NCBI RefSeq assembly: GCF_048771995.1
Contig: NC_133063.1
Span: forward strand, 18,414,063 to 18,478,062
DNA length: 64,000 nt
Reading direction: 5' to 3'
Source of the DNA: Taeniopygia guttata
Lineage: Eukaryota > Chordata > Aves > Passeriformes > Estrildidae
Position numbers and translations under genes: made by a program. The notes below the pieces were generated by a model, which saw nothing but the letters and a program-made list of their open reading frames with translations, searched no databases and was not told the origin of the DNA. Positions 49,901 through 61,361 of the stretch are shown here, one piece after another (positions within the stretch are counted from its first letter, which is position 1; each line of letters opens with the position of its first letter).

Positions 49901-50372
49901 AATGAAACTAAAAGGCTTAGGACGAAAACCAGGGCATTTTATTACAGTAAAACACTGCATATCTAGCAAACAACAAAAAAAGTGTTAGTTTTGTTAGATT
50001 TCTCTTTGAAATGTTTTCTGAATCCTATCCCTGTAAAATAAGATAATCACTTCTTTCACTACACCATATTGTTTGAGAGAACAAGCTGGTGTCTGTAATA
50101 ACTACAGTAATACCTGCTGGGAAGGGCATGTGAACATCTGAATGTAGCCAACAAGCTACTCATGACTCGTTTCTTCTCTACATATCTATATAAGAATCTT
50201 ATGGATCAATTCATTTCTTTAGTGGAGCAAAAACCAGCACGCTTCACAACAAAAGGCAGCTATAACAAGCAGCTGTTATACGTGCATATAATTCCTCACA
50301 AAAGAATGAACAAAAGGCCTTTAAAAAAATATGTCAGTCTTCATTATTTTAAAGTATAAAATTCACACTCAC

Positions 50373-50538
50373 ATCATTTTTTCCATTTAATTCTCTATGG
50401 GAAAATATGACCCAATCTGCTAGAATATTTATGTGTTTGGTAAAAAGCACTGCGGTTTCACTTTCAAGCAAGAATGTCTTCAGAAGAACCGTCTGAGGCA
50501 AGACTTGTTGATGCTGTGAATTTGTTCCTTCAACCAAA
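50373..50538 (-). CDS. SLF1: SLF1 exon: helical middle region
   Basis: After a T-rich acceptor ending TTTTACAG the exon encodes LVEGTNSQHQQVLPQTVLLK then FLLESETAVLFTKHINILAD and WVIFSHRELNGKND. This follows the human pattern SGSETSGLLTKPVNMLLEWT with SHKE. The donor is GTGAGT. Confidence 0.93.
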
Positions 50539-51187
50539 CTGTAAAAAAAAAAAGGTGAAAAAATCTAAGGCTTTATGCCACTTTGATTATTATAGTTACC
50601 AGACAGAAACCTTGTCTTCATTCAAAATACACACAGATTTGGCGATTTTTACCTATGGAAAGATCAGACACAATTTCTGATGAAGAGTAAGTACAATGAT
50701 GATGACTATTACTGTTAGACCTGTGGAATTCTAATACTATGCCACTACTTACATAAAGTAAAGGTCACCATTTCTATATAAAGGCAAAGCAAAACCTAGA
50801 CTTCCTTTAGACTTCATAAACCAAGGAAAGGTAATTGTCTCCCTAAGGTAAAAGTTATTTGAATTTTTAAAAAATCAAACATATGCATAAGTATATTTAA
50901 AATGCTGCTTGTCTACCTTAAAGAATGAATAGCGAAGTACTGTAAATCTAAAAGTACCACTTTATGAGCAAAATTAAATGCTTACTGGAATAACAAGCTG
51001 GAAAAGGCAAGGTGTCTTAAAACATTATGAAAAAACCTATCAATTTACAATAAACAAACTAAGAATTGAGAAATATAAATGGAATTGCTAAACCGCTTTC
51101 AGAGCAGTATCTTATCAGAGATATACACAAATTAGGATACAAGCTGCTGCAAATAAAGAATCGCATGTACTATTCCTTAAATCCCAC

Positions 51188-51325
51188 CTTTTTGTCAGAA
51201 ACTCTACTTCGCCTTTAACTAAATCAAAGAAAAACTTCAATAATGTTTTATGAACTATCCTCAGTTCATCTTCTGTCTCTGAAACTGTGACCGCATGACA
51301 AACTGTTTCACAATAAAGGCAAGAC
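51188..51325 (-). CDS. SLF1: SLF1 exon: helical middle region
   Basis: The exon begins by completing Arg and encodes SCLYCETVCHAVTVSETEDE followed by LRIVHKTLLKFFFDLVKGEV. The LLKFFF core is the same as in human. Acceptor TTTTTCAG, donor GTGGGA. It ends in two bases of a Ser codon. Confidence 0.93.
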
Positions 51326-52615
51326 CTGAAAAATAAAAAATGAAAAATTCCATTTGTATGACAGAAATAAGAGATAATCTATTGGAAAAAAGTCAGCTTT
51401 GAATCTGGTGTGTTTTGACAAAGAAATAGTTTGTTCCCCAGCAACAGTCAACATTTTAAAACCTAATTTTCCAGTTTTAAAGCTTTTTTCAAAAGAACAA
51501 AAAAAAAAAACCTCAACATGTTTGTGACTGAGCTTTTGTGTTCCGGATGAAGATTTTGTATTATATTGTAAACTAAATAATTTAACTAGATTTCATTTTT
51601 CCTGTCTCTTCTTGAGATATTGTACAATTACTATATTAAACAGAACTTTAAAATTCTTTAAATACAAGCTAATTTTGTACTGTTTTATAGACATGGTAAC
51701 ATCCTACAAACTCTGTTTAGATAACAGTTCATACATACTACTTGACAGGACTACAAATTGTTAAACATGATGTAGATAATTCTGAAGTAACATGCAAACA
51801 TACTTTTTGTCTAAAATTTTGAGTATTAGAACCAGGTATACAACTTCTGGGTATTCCCATTCTGCAGGAAGTACTAAAAGAAAAAATACTACATCTAAAA
51901 GATAAATTCTGCTTCCTATTCTTCAAGACATGCTTACAATCACACACATTCAAACATCTGTAATCATAGTTGTTTCAAAGTGTTTAAATATTACTTGAGT
52001 TTTTTTCACAGCCACAAGAAGAGGTGTAGTTTCTTTTCCAAATGAAGAATTAATTTCTGTTGATGTAAATTGCAAAAAAATAAACTCTCAAGGTGAAGCA
52101 GAGTCTAATTATCCAAAGAGATCCTAAATACTGTCTTGTCTTTGTAGATGTAGATATAATCAGACTTCTTCAAAAAGATGGCAAAGGTTATGTTTAAAAT
52201 CGAAATACAACATGAAACTTCATGTTTGGTCAGATAAGCCTTTGAATTTTCTTTGTAACTGCAGATATATGCATATGTGTGTATATGTGTGTTTATATGT
52301 ATACACACAACAACAGCAACTGTACACAGATTACTGAACTCTGTAAAGAGCTTAAGAAATAAAATAATTTTTAAAAAATGAATAAGGCTAAGAAAATGTA
52401 TTTATTTTTCTTTCAAAAAATTTCATCTGCCTGTGAGCTAACACTTTTTGAAACATAAACTGAAATGTCCAAATCTGTTACAGTTCTGGACTTTCACATA
52501 CTGGTAACTTGTTGAAAACAGCACTTTGGTGCAATAGAATGCCAAATCTCCTCTGCTGTCCCTGAGTTTAGAGTAACATAACTATTGCATTCGGTACCTC
52601 ATTAATCCTTCTTAC

Positions 52616-52782
52616 CTTACAAGCATCTCTATAAAGGACCATGTGCCTTTCTTACAGATAGGACACTGAAGAAAATCCAAGTAATACTTCAACATCAATG
52701 GGGATTTCCAGGGAGGTTCACAATGAAGAACAAGGTAAAAAACATGACAAAGTTTGGCAAAAAAAAATGTATCGGTGTTTCC
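52616..52782 (-). CDS. SLF1: SLF1 exon: CPxC motif region
   Basis: The exon encodes GNTDTFFFAKLCHVFYLVLH, CEPPWKSPLMLKYYLDFLQC and PICKKGTWSFIEMLVR. The PPWKSP...YYL.FLQCP.C.KG.WS pattern is diagnostic for SLF1. Two Cys spaced CPxC could bind metal, but this is not established. Acceptor TTTTTTACAG, donor GTAAGA. Confidence 0.95.
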
Positions 52783-53344
52783 CTGTAAAAAAATGAGAAA
52801 ATAATATTGGCTCCAGACCAGCCAAAGATCTATATTTATTATCACTAAGAGTTTACTTATTTACTTTAATCTTTACAATCTCAAGTGACCAAATTTAATC
52901 ACTGAAGTAGCATGCAATTTAATGCACAACTCCAAGGAGAAAAATACGTTCAATTAAAAAAAAAAAAGGGAAGAGAAAGAGGAGAACTTCTTCTACTGTG
53001 ATATGCCAGTTGAATGCACCATTGTTTAGAGCAAACCTTGTTCTCAACTGATCTCTCTATCTGTAGCATACTAGCATAGTGCTGTTTCTAAAAGTAACAA
53101 AAAATATTTATGGCCAAGCCTTCCACAATATTTAGAGCATCACATTCATTTGGCTTGCAAATAAATACTAATTTGAAAAAACCCTTTCTAAAATACTTTC
53201 TTATTTTTACAAGCACATTGATCAGCACATAAAGAAAGGTGAATGGATCACTAAAAACTACTAAATACTATGTCAGAAACAAAGATTATAATACTTCCAT
53301 TTATTACTTTTATTTTTAATAATACTTCAATCTTCGTCTCTCAC

Positions 53345-53503
53345 CAATAGGACATGTTCTAGAAGAGGATGAAGAAGTTGCACAGGAGGTGCACTGTACA
53401 TATGGCCTGCAGCAAGTTCTGTGACTACATCATGGAGTAAGTCCTCTTCCACTAATCCTTGAAGTATAAACCAAGTACCTCTGGACCAGTTAGTACTTTT
53501 AAC
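53345..53503 (-). CDS. SLF1: SLF1 exon: start of helical middle region
   Basis: The exon has 53 codons, phase 0 on both sides. It encodes a stretch with FILQGLVEEDLLHDVVTELA and ends LLHPLLEHVLL, matching the human pattern NLIESLIEGHFFKEAIEELS ... LHALLENVLQ. Acceptor ATTTCTAG, donor GTGAGA. Confidence 0.92.
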
Positions 53504-53611
53504 CTAGAAATGAGATATCATTGCAAAAAAAAATATAACAGCTTAAATTAAAAAACCCTTTAATCAAACAAGTTAACTAAGACAGGTAATCCCTAACTAA
53601 ACTGTTGGCAT

Positions 53612-53790
53612 TACATATCCTGGTTCCTGACAGGATAGAATTTATTTTTTGCAGTAGCCACAGGGGATGTCTCTAAGACATAGAGGTTATTCCATACCAC
53701 CTTATATCCCTGCCAGGGCACGGGGAAAGGGACTGTTATTTCCAAGCAGGAGGCGTCTGTCCAGTTAAGAAGATCTTAATGGCCCAGGAC
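53612..53790 (+). mobile_element. ERV-L type LTR 5' fragment
   Basis: GACAGGATAGAATTTATTTT followed by TTGCAGTAGCCACAGGGG, and ACATAGAGGTTATTCCATAC, align by eye with the segments starting at about 6676 and 24428. All three share the order of these words. The 3' part of the LTR is absent. Confidence 0.55.
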
Positions 53791-54334
53791 TTCTGTCTTA
53801 TTCTCTGTCACTCATGACAGCAAAACTCTTAACTTTATGGCTTTCAGAGAACCCAGTCAGATGCAGTAGATTCCATGAGATGCTGTTATCTGCTCTGCAA
53901 TTTCTCTGTTACTGTCTGTACTTTCAGCTTTCCAAAGATCACAAATTAATGACACTAATGAGCTAGTGAAGGTCTCAGGTACATTGCTATTTACATCTTT
54001 CCTCTAGTTCAGATTCAAGCCAAAGCCCATGCACAAGCCAGTTGCAACTCTATTGCTAACTGAAGCATGGCTTTCTTCTGCAAGGTAACTACTCTTCTGA
54101 AATACAGCTTTTTTGTTTGAGCACACAGCCTGAGGTTCTGGTAAATTCAAATTTCTTGTAATTCTGGGATAAGAAGGCACAGCTGAGAGAAGCAGGGTCA
54201 GACTGATTGGACTGATGGGAATTAAACAGTTACATAAATTTATTGTTGGTGTATCTCGGAAAAATTCTAGACTTTATGATCTCTGCCCAAACTCCTGTCT
54301 TGTAGTGCGCATTAATGGAATAGTTCAGATAAAA

Positions 54335-54545
54335 TTGTTATAAAAGAGCATTGAGTCCAACCATTAACAGCACTACCAAGCCCACCACTAAATCATGTCC
54401 TTAAGTGACTCTTGTAACCATCTTCTAAATCTCTCCAGGGATGATGACTCCACTACTGGCCTGGGAAGCCTTTTCCAGAGCTAGACAACACTTTGCAGAG
54501 AGAAATTTTCCTATTATCCAGTCTAAAGATCTTATTAATTAATAT
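54335..54545 (-). mobile_element. CR1 LINE 3' UTR fragment
   Basis: GAGTCCAACCATTAACAGCA, CCAAGCCCACCACTAAATCA and TGGGAAGCCTTTTCCAGAG correspond, in this order, to the reverse complement of the avian CR1 3' UTR. The same words occur at 27766-27900 in the larger copy. Confidence 0.88.
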
Positions 54546-56755
54546 TAGTTTATATTTTAAATTGACAGAGATTTTGAGTCTGGTTGAGGACTTGAAATCT
54601 AAAGAACATACTGCTATTAGATACCTTCCAAAAATGTTCCAGTAATAAGATAAAAAAACATTAGGAGCTCTGTTTAAACATGAAAAAAAATCAGAAAGAA
54701 ATTAAAATCATGATTAAATCATAGCTAAAATTTCAGTGAACTCCACCTTAGCATTAGACATTTGGTGTCTCTGCAAATGTCTCATATCTCAGATTCCTAA
54801 TGTAAGCCATTGTTACATCAACAATAAATAAAGCTGCTCATATAGACAATTTTCTTTTAATCAGGTCTTTGTGCATCTGGTATTTGCAACTCACATTTAT
54901 TTAAATCTTCTCATTCATATATGAACTATTAAAATCTCCACTAAAATTTCCTTTGGAAATAATGGTTGTGTTCATACTTTTGTAATGTTAATTACATACA
55001 AACAGCACATCTAAAGAGCAATCATAAACTGTTTAATGACAGTCAAAGAAGAACTTCTCTGCCACCTGGATTTAAGATGTAAGACTGTATACTGCGTGTG
55101 TAGAAGCATGTTACTACTGACATTCACCTGTTGATCACACCAGGATCCAGCTTTATATATTGTGACTGAAATTTTTATTTTTTTGAAAATTCTCTACTAG
55201 AAGAAACAGTAACATTGATGCATTATTTTGAAAACACACTAAAATAAAGATGTTTTGGGAAGACTGTGGTACCTCTTGCATAGTGTTCAAGTCAAAGAGA
55301 AACTAGAGACTGGTTTTCAGCACATTTCTAAGAGGTAAAGAAGGATGATACAAAACTGAGGCAATAAACTTTTGTCAGTATCAGGAGACACCTATTAATG
55401 AAGAGACTTAATACTCAATAAATTGTCCAAACTTCACTGGCTTGCACTCTGACTGATGAGGAATCAGCAGTTTCTTGTGAAGCGCTGGTGATACAATCAT
55501 TAGCACTTTGAGCAGAAACAAATGAAATATGAAGGTCCACACAATACACCTTTTACATTGCATGATGTAGAAGAAAAGCTGACAAAAGAGAAATAAATAT
55601 TTTTGGGATGATGATGGAACAGAACACTTAGCTCTCCTAAGTCTTCCTAGCAGATGCAAACTGAAATGACAAAATACAGTAGGCAGATCTAATATGTTAA
55701 TTTAGTTAGTAGGTTTGATTTTACTTCATCAGTATTATTAGAAATGTTTACTGGACCTGTTTATAAAAGTCATAAATACACTTACTATAGAAGACAAATA
55801 TTATATAAAGGCTAGCAATGTGTATTCCATAAAGCAATAGAAGTGACAGAACAGTAAGAAAAGTATTACAATTAAGCTTAAAATTTCCAAGGAAAAGATG
55901 ATATTATTCTTAAGAGGACAGAAAAACAATTTCAGCTTACATGTTTTAAGAAAGGTGATTTTTTTATCCCATTAATTCAATAAAATACACACTAAGATTG
56001 AATTTCAATGCAAACCTCTTCAGGAACAGAAACACACATAGCATTTTACAGATTAGTGATGGTGTTGGACCATGACAAAAGTATTTTATTCCTCATATTT
56101 TAAAAATAAATTTTTTCTTCTTCTTTCCTTATTGTCAATAGAAAGAAATCAGAAAAAAACCTGATTTCAAGTAACTAGGAACGTAATACTTTAAGTGTTT
56201 CCCTTTTTAACTTTTAAGCAACGCAAGTTACTGTATAAAATGTGCTACTAGTAGTTCATGCCCACTGTATAAAATGCTTTTTGAGTACTAAAGAGGCAAT
56301 GTTTCAACACAGTTTATAGATTTATTCTTAGTATTATAGCTAGACAAGGCAAAATTTTTAAAGTATTTATTTACTTCAGGTATTTATAACAAAGACTTAA
56401 TGAAATCTATTGCTGACCTGTTTTATGGCATTTATTTGGCCTACTGGAAATAAAGAGAAATTGAGTAGTACAAACAAAGGAGTTAAGTCAAAGTGACATT
56501 AACAGGTAAGGTTCTCTTAGCTAGCAGGATTAAGCATTTTCTTTGTAATGAGGGACAATACTGAAAGTATCACAGGGACAAACAACCTTCAAGACCAAAT
56601 GATGCTTGTTAATGCAATAATAGCTTGATCAGAGTTTTGGATAGCCAAAATCTAAAAATGTTTTTTGATAGCTAATTTTGCAATTAAAGTATGTTTGTCC
56701 AACTTAATAATGAAGTTCCATATGCATAACCGCCCTCTTTTAAAATAATTCTTAC

Positions 56756-56809
56756 CTCTGGATTGCATTTGTTCAGCTGGTCTGTTTGCATAAGCCTGTG
56801 CTTAATGGT
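56756..56809 (-). CDS. SLF1: SLF1 exon: short linker exon
   Basis: The exon is 54 nt, 18 codons, phase 0 on both sides, encoding TIKHRLMQTDQLNKCNPE. It has a good acceptor (TGTTTTACAG) and donor (GTAAGA). Its similarity to the family is weak, so the call rests on splice sites, phase and position before the conserved exon at 53345-53503. Confidence 0.72.
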
Positions 56810-58182
56810 CTGTAAAACAGGATAAAGTCAACCTGCACATCTGATACCAGTCAACATATTCAATAAATAGTGCATGAAACTTTCCAAATTACAACTTCTG
56901 TTAAAGGTAGTTCAAGCATAACCTAGCATTTAGATTTACCTATTTAGATGGTTAAATTATGAAATAGGGGACTAATGACTTAAAAAAATGAAATCTAGCC
57001 AAATTTTCCTTCCCATTTTCCCCTGCTATTGTCTGTTTGTTGTTATGTGGCTGCTCTGTAAGGACAGTATGCCTAGATTAAATAACAAAAAGTTTTCAGG
57101 TTTTCTGTGGCAAAATGCCAACTTTGGATTCCTCTTGTATGCAAAAATATGGTCATAGGTGTGAAAATGTATTACTGTTATAGCCATATTCAGTTATTGT
57201 GTAGTATGACAATGCTACTAAAACATGTTACTAAAATATCCTTAGGAGACACTGTCTTTGAAGGGTTAATTCCTCTGCTACATAATAGTCTGAACCAGAG
57301 CATTTGCTGTATGTAAAATACATGAAAAGTTAAGAACAAATGTATTTTTGAAATGTCTGGGGAGTATAGCCTTGATAAAATGTCACTGATAAAATATGTA
57401 GCATTTGATGGTGCACAGATTTAACCAGCATGAGTCTTCTGTTTGTAATCTTGTGTTTAAACACTGTGTGTACCTTGAGGACTTAAAATTTTTAATTCTT
57501 CCACTACTAAGAACTTACAGTGCTTCATGTAAACAAGTTCCTACCAAGATACTTAGACGCCATCATCTGTATCACTGTAACTTACAGAGATAATATATCC
57601 TAACTCAAGGTTCAGCTGCTTTCTCTTGACTTGAAATAGTGCTGTTAACTACTAAGGTAGCAATTTTATCAGGATTAGATCTGTGACAAGAGAAAACCAA
57701 AGGCGTGCATTAGCTCTACCTACTTACCTTTCTACTTTTGACTTGTAATAAAAAACATTAATGTGAGTCAACAAAACACTGGCTCTACAATGATTGTTTT
57801 GAAAAATGTTTTAGCATAAGTTAGCTAGATAACAGGAAAATCACAGAAAGACTTTAATTCAAAGATATCTTGTTGAACAATGTTTGCTACTATTTACCTC
57901 ATCTATTACATCAAGGCTTCAAGCAGTAGACCGTGTCTTCTACATACCCATGCCAATGAATTGCGATCACTAATTTTTATTTTAACTAATGGTACATGTA
58001 GTAAATACGGGATTACTAAATATTGCAGGTTAAAAGGCCTAAAGGTATGTCAAGTATCTACTTTAGTACCTCAATACTATAATGAAAGAGAGAGGTTTTT
58101 AATATAATTCATGCAACATAAAAATATAAAATTGTATGTATATAAAATATATCATGCTAACAAAGTATTAACTGTTACTTAC

Positions 58183-58314
58183 CACAGTAAAATACATATG
58201 TTTTATAATAACATTTTTCATTTCAGCAAGTTTCATTGTAGACGTGACTTGATCCATTTCTTGTGCAGCCAGGACATCGTTCATCTGTGTATCTTCGGGA
58301 TTTTGTATTTCATT
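58183..58314 (-). CDS. SLF1: SLF1 exon: linker with EMKN-type repeat unit
   Basis: The exon has 44 whole codons, phase 0 on both sides. It begins NEIQNPEDTQMNDV, which matches the family motif EIQNDEDSQTN directly after BRCT2, and ends AEMKNVIIKHMYFTV, like the human EIKNTLRKHIY motif. In human this kind of unit occurs about four times, as I recall. Here only one copy was found. Acceptor TCTCTGCAG, donor GTAAGT. Confidence 0.85.
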
Positions 58315-60869
58315 CTGCAGAGAAAAAAAATAATACTTTGTTTCAAAGCTAATGGTCTAACCAATTTTTATGTGCTAGGTCTTTCTAGATATTGTATTGC
58401 AAACTGTATGTGCCTGTGTATTGTTTATATAATTGTGTTAGGGTCTACATCATGCATCAGATAAAGAGCTGCTGGTTTGGAAACAAACCACTGCTGTTGT
58501 ACAAAGTTACAGCACAGCAATTATCAAGGCAAGCTTCCCTATATTTGTTTTTTCTGACTTTAGGTTAAGTAGCAATCTCTGTGGCTGAAACAAGGACTAT
58601 TACTTCATAACAGATTCTCTCTCAGAACTTTTCAAAAACGATAACCAGAGCTCACACATTTTCAACTAGTCAAAAATGTAGACATAAAGATTTTATAAGG
58701 CATTTCTTATTCAATTTATATATTTATTTCATATAGACCACTACAATGAAATCTTTTCAGTTCTTGTCTATAACCATGAAAAAAATAGTAATTTAAAATT
58801 TAATAGGTTTTACTGTCTTATTTTTTCTTTAAGTCCACCTATTATTTTCAGCTAGTTCTTCAGCATAGGAAATAGGAAGCATTTCTCAAATTGGTTTCCA
58901 TAACACCACAAAATAATTTTTGCTTGAAAAAAACAACTATACGAAATATTTTAAATTTACTCAATAGATTGAGAACATACATTTCAGTAAGAGTTTCAAT
59001 GCATGCTTTTCATCAAAGATACACAAGTCAAGAATAAAACACCATGTTTGTTTAAGGTAAATAAACAGGTATCCACAAAACCAGACTCCTCCTGCAGTGT
59101 CATGAGTTAAGAATCATCAGATAGATACAGATGAAGTATTCCTTGGCCATTTCTTATTGTGACCAGGTGTGGAAGGCTTGGTGTAACTTGCCTAACAATT
59201 CAAACACTTCAATCTGATGGGTGAACCAAGTCTGCGACGTAACAGTAGAGAAAAAACACAGTAGTGCATGAAATGACAAGGTGCAAGAAGTTTATACTTC
59301 CATGTTTTCAAGAAAGAGTTTCAAAAGTTACATGTCTCATCCTATTTTCAGATTTTTCCCTTAAGTGTATTGTTCAGAACAAACATATTTGGCACGTGCA
59401 TAATGTATCTCTAAACAAATACCGGGAACAAAAATTTCTTGCACATTTCAAAAGAGAGTGAAGTATTTTTGGTAACGAGACTCAAGTTCTATATAGCTTT
59501 TGATGAGCCATGGATAATTAACTCTGATGCATTAACTAATCTTTACTTCTTATGGCCCTTTATGGAAGTTAGTTTCAATGTCCTCACCAAAACACTTAGA
59601 TTCAAACAATTTATAGTACAATTTTGGCAAAAAATTACAAACTCCTGCATGCATCTAACAAAGCTTTTAGAGTCAATGTTTAAATATGAGACTAGCTTCC
59701 TAAAAAAAAATCATCCATGTGTTTTAATATCCTGAACCAATAAATTTGATGCCATATAGCATCATGTAACCAATGACAATCCCACACAGTAGTGAAACAG
59801 TAGACTTACAAGGTTGAGATAATAAGAACAGATACTGAAATACAAACATGAAGTAAAGACGTAGTTAAAAAAAAATCACACCAAAAATACTCTGAACATC
59901 AGTGGAGTTTCAGCTGCCCTGAAAAGAATATAATGCTATTTTGCTAAATCCATCATCTAGACATAGGTATGGATATTTAGCGGAGGAATGAGATTTATAT
60001 TTGCTAGAAGTAGCAGTCAGATAGCACGACTATAAATTTGTGAAGTTGGAACAATCTAATGAATAATACGCAAGTACTTCTGGGATAAAAAGAGCTTGTC
60101 CATAACATTCTTTGATAAAGTTTAATGTATCTGGAAAGTGCTGTGATTTGATTGCCTATATTTTACTCTTTTCCTTTAAGAGACTAGGAGCTTTGGCAGT
60201 TTCCTGAGTTCTTTGGATTCACTTAAATAGAAAGCTAATGTTCTCTTGGTCTCTGAGGTGAGTTCCTTTAATGAAATCTAAGCAAAAAAAGATATATGCA
60301 AATTAATGGACTTGTTAAGATGGAAAGTTGTTATCTCACCTGGGGGGAATTCAAGGTGCATAGCAAAAAACACATGATTTTGATAGAGATCAATAAAAGT
60401 TAACATAACCATAAAATTTTTACATTAATCTATCTGTGAAAATTTCCATCTTATCTGGAAGGTTTAAATGAGACTAACTTCCCTGAACAAGTTTCATTAA
60501 GAGAGTAAGCAGTAGGGTAAGAGCCCACATTGATGTTTTATTCAGGATATAAACATTGAGACCTTCCAATATTCTCACCCTTCTGTAATACCTTTACTAC
60601 AGAGAGAGCTAAGTGCTTTGATCAGAAGAGACCAAAGGATTTACAAATGGTAACAGAGTTTTAGCTCGTACTTGCTTACAAGGGTAGTAGGTTCAATTAG
60701 CAGTTGATTAAAGTCACGCCAGAGTCTGAGAAATAAATGAATATTCTGAAGCCTTCTAGTAGCTCCAGATCAAAATACGAATGGTGCATCTGGTAAGCAA
60801 ACAAGTATGGAACATGGGGGATCCTTCTTAAGGGAAACAGTAAAACAAAATTCTGGTTCTAGTGAATTC

Positions 60870-61110
60870 TGCACTTGCCCAGGACCACATCCAGATGGCA
60901 TCTGGAGACTTTATTGCCCCTTCAGACAACCTGACAACAGTGTTTCATCAATCTCACAGCAAGAAAACCCAACTGGTTCCTGACTTTCCATTTGTACTCA
61001 TTTTCTTGTAACTGGGCACCTGCCTTTCTATTATGCATCCTCCTTTCAGATATTTATATATATTCATGAGCCTTCCTATCTTTTCGATACATGGTCCCAG
61101 AATCAGAAAG
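60870..61110 (-). mobile_element. possible CR1 fragment, very diverged
   Basis: The stretch has loose similarity to the reverse complement of old CR1 3' regions, mainly TTTCAGATATTTATATATAT and GAGCCTTCCTATCTTTT. The evidence is weak, and it may be unrelated intron sequence. Confidence 0.3.
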
Positions 61111-61198
61111 TTGTCTTAACTTTAATCAAATCACAAAACACTCTGGCTGATTATATTCCCCTCCATTATTTATAGCAATTAATAAATAGTTTACTCAC

Positions 61199-61361
61199 TT
61201 GAAAAAGGTAATGTCCTATATATTTCAAACTGTAGTGTCGAGCTTCAGAGAGATGCTTTTTATTTTGTAAAGGAGAAATTTTACCACCGATGAATACATG
61301 AGTTATATCGTGCTCCACATTTTCAGATGAACATATGGTTGCCTTTCCAGCTTTAAGAACT
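61199..61361 (-). CDS. SLF1: SLF1 exon: BRCT2 core
   Basis: The exon encodes VLKAGKATICSSENVEHDIT, HVFIGGK and a C-terminal YSLKYIGHYLFQ. This corresponds to the family pattern VLEAGKA...THVIAS...YLGDFLL in the second BRCT. Acceptor TTTATTTAG, donor GTGAGT, ends in phase 0. Confidence 0.93.

Larger units (their letters stand above)
43890..50372 (-). other. SLF1: large SLF1 intron
   Basis: GT-AG intron of 6483 bp. It contains the CA/TA microsatellite (44569-44633) and an ERV-L LTR remnant (about 46540-46930). No extra exon was recognised. The LTR is in sense to MCTP1 and opposite to SLF1. Confidence 0.8.
50539..53344 (-). other. SLF1: SLF1 introns, middle region
   Basis: This span holds the introns 50539-51187, 51326-52615 and 52783-53344 with two exons listed separately. 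A TG/TA-rich run at about 52257-52310 is the only simple repeat of note. Confidence 0.8.
53504..56755 (-). other. SLF1: SLF1 intron with LTR and CR1 fragments
   Basis: GT-AG intron of 3252 bp. It carries an LTR remnant (53612-53790) and a CR1 fragment (54335-54545). The 83-codon - strand frame at 55408-55659 is not supported as an exon. Confidence 0.8.
56810..61198 (-). other. SLF1: SLF1 introns around the linker exons
   Basis: This span holds the introns 56810-58182 and 58315-61198 with exon 58183-58314 listed separately. Mammalian SLF1 has, from memory, more linker sequence in this place, so I searched here for further phase-0 exons and found none that I trust. A good donor-like GTAAGT (- strand, 57722-57727) follows an open frame, but no acceptor fits it. 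A possible CR1 piece lies at about 60870-61110. Confidence 0.65.

Noticed and set aside
57722..57800. possible extra SLF1 linker exon with a GTAAGT donor on the - strand
   Set aside because: An in-frame stop occurs about 80 bp upstream and no acceptor lies between the stop and the donor.
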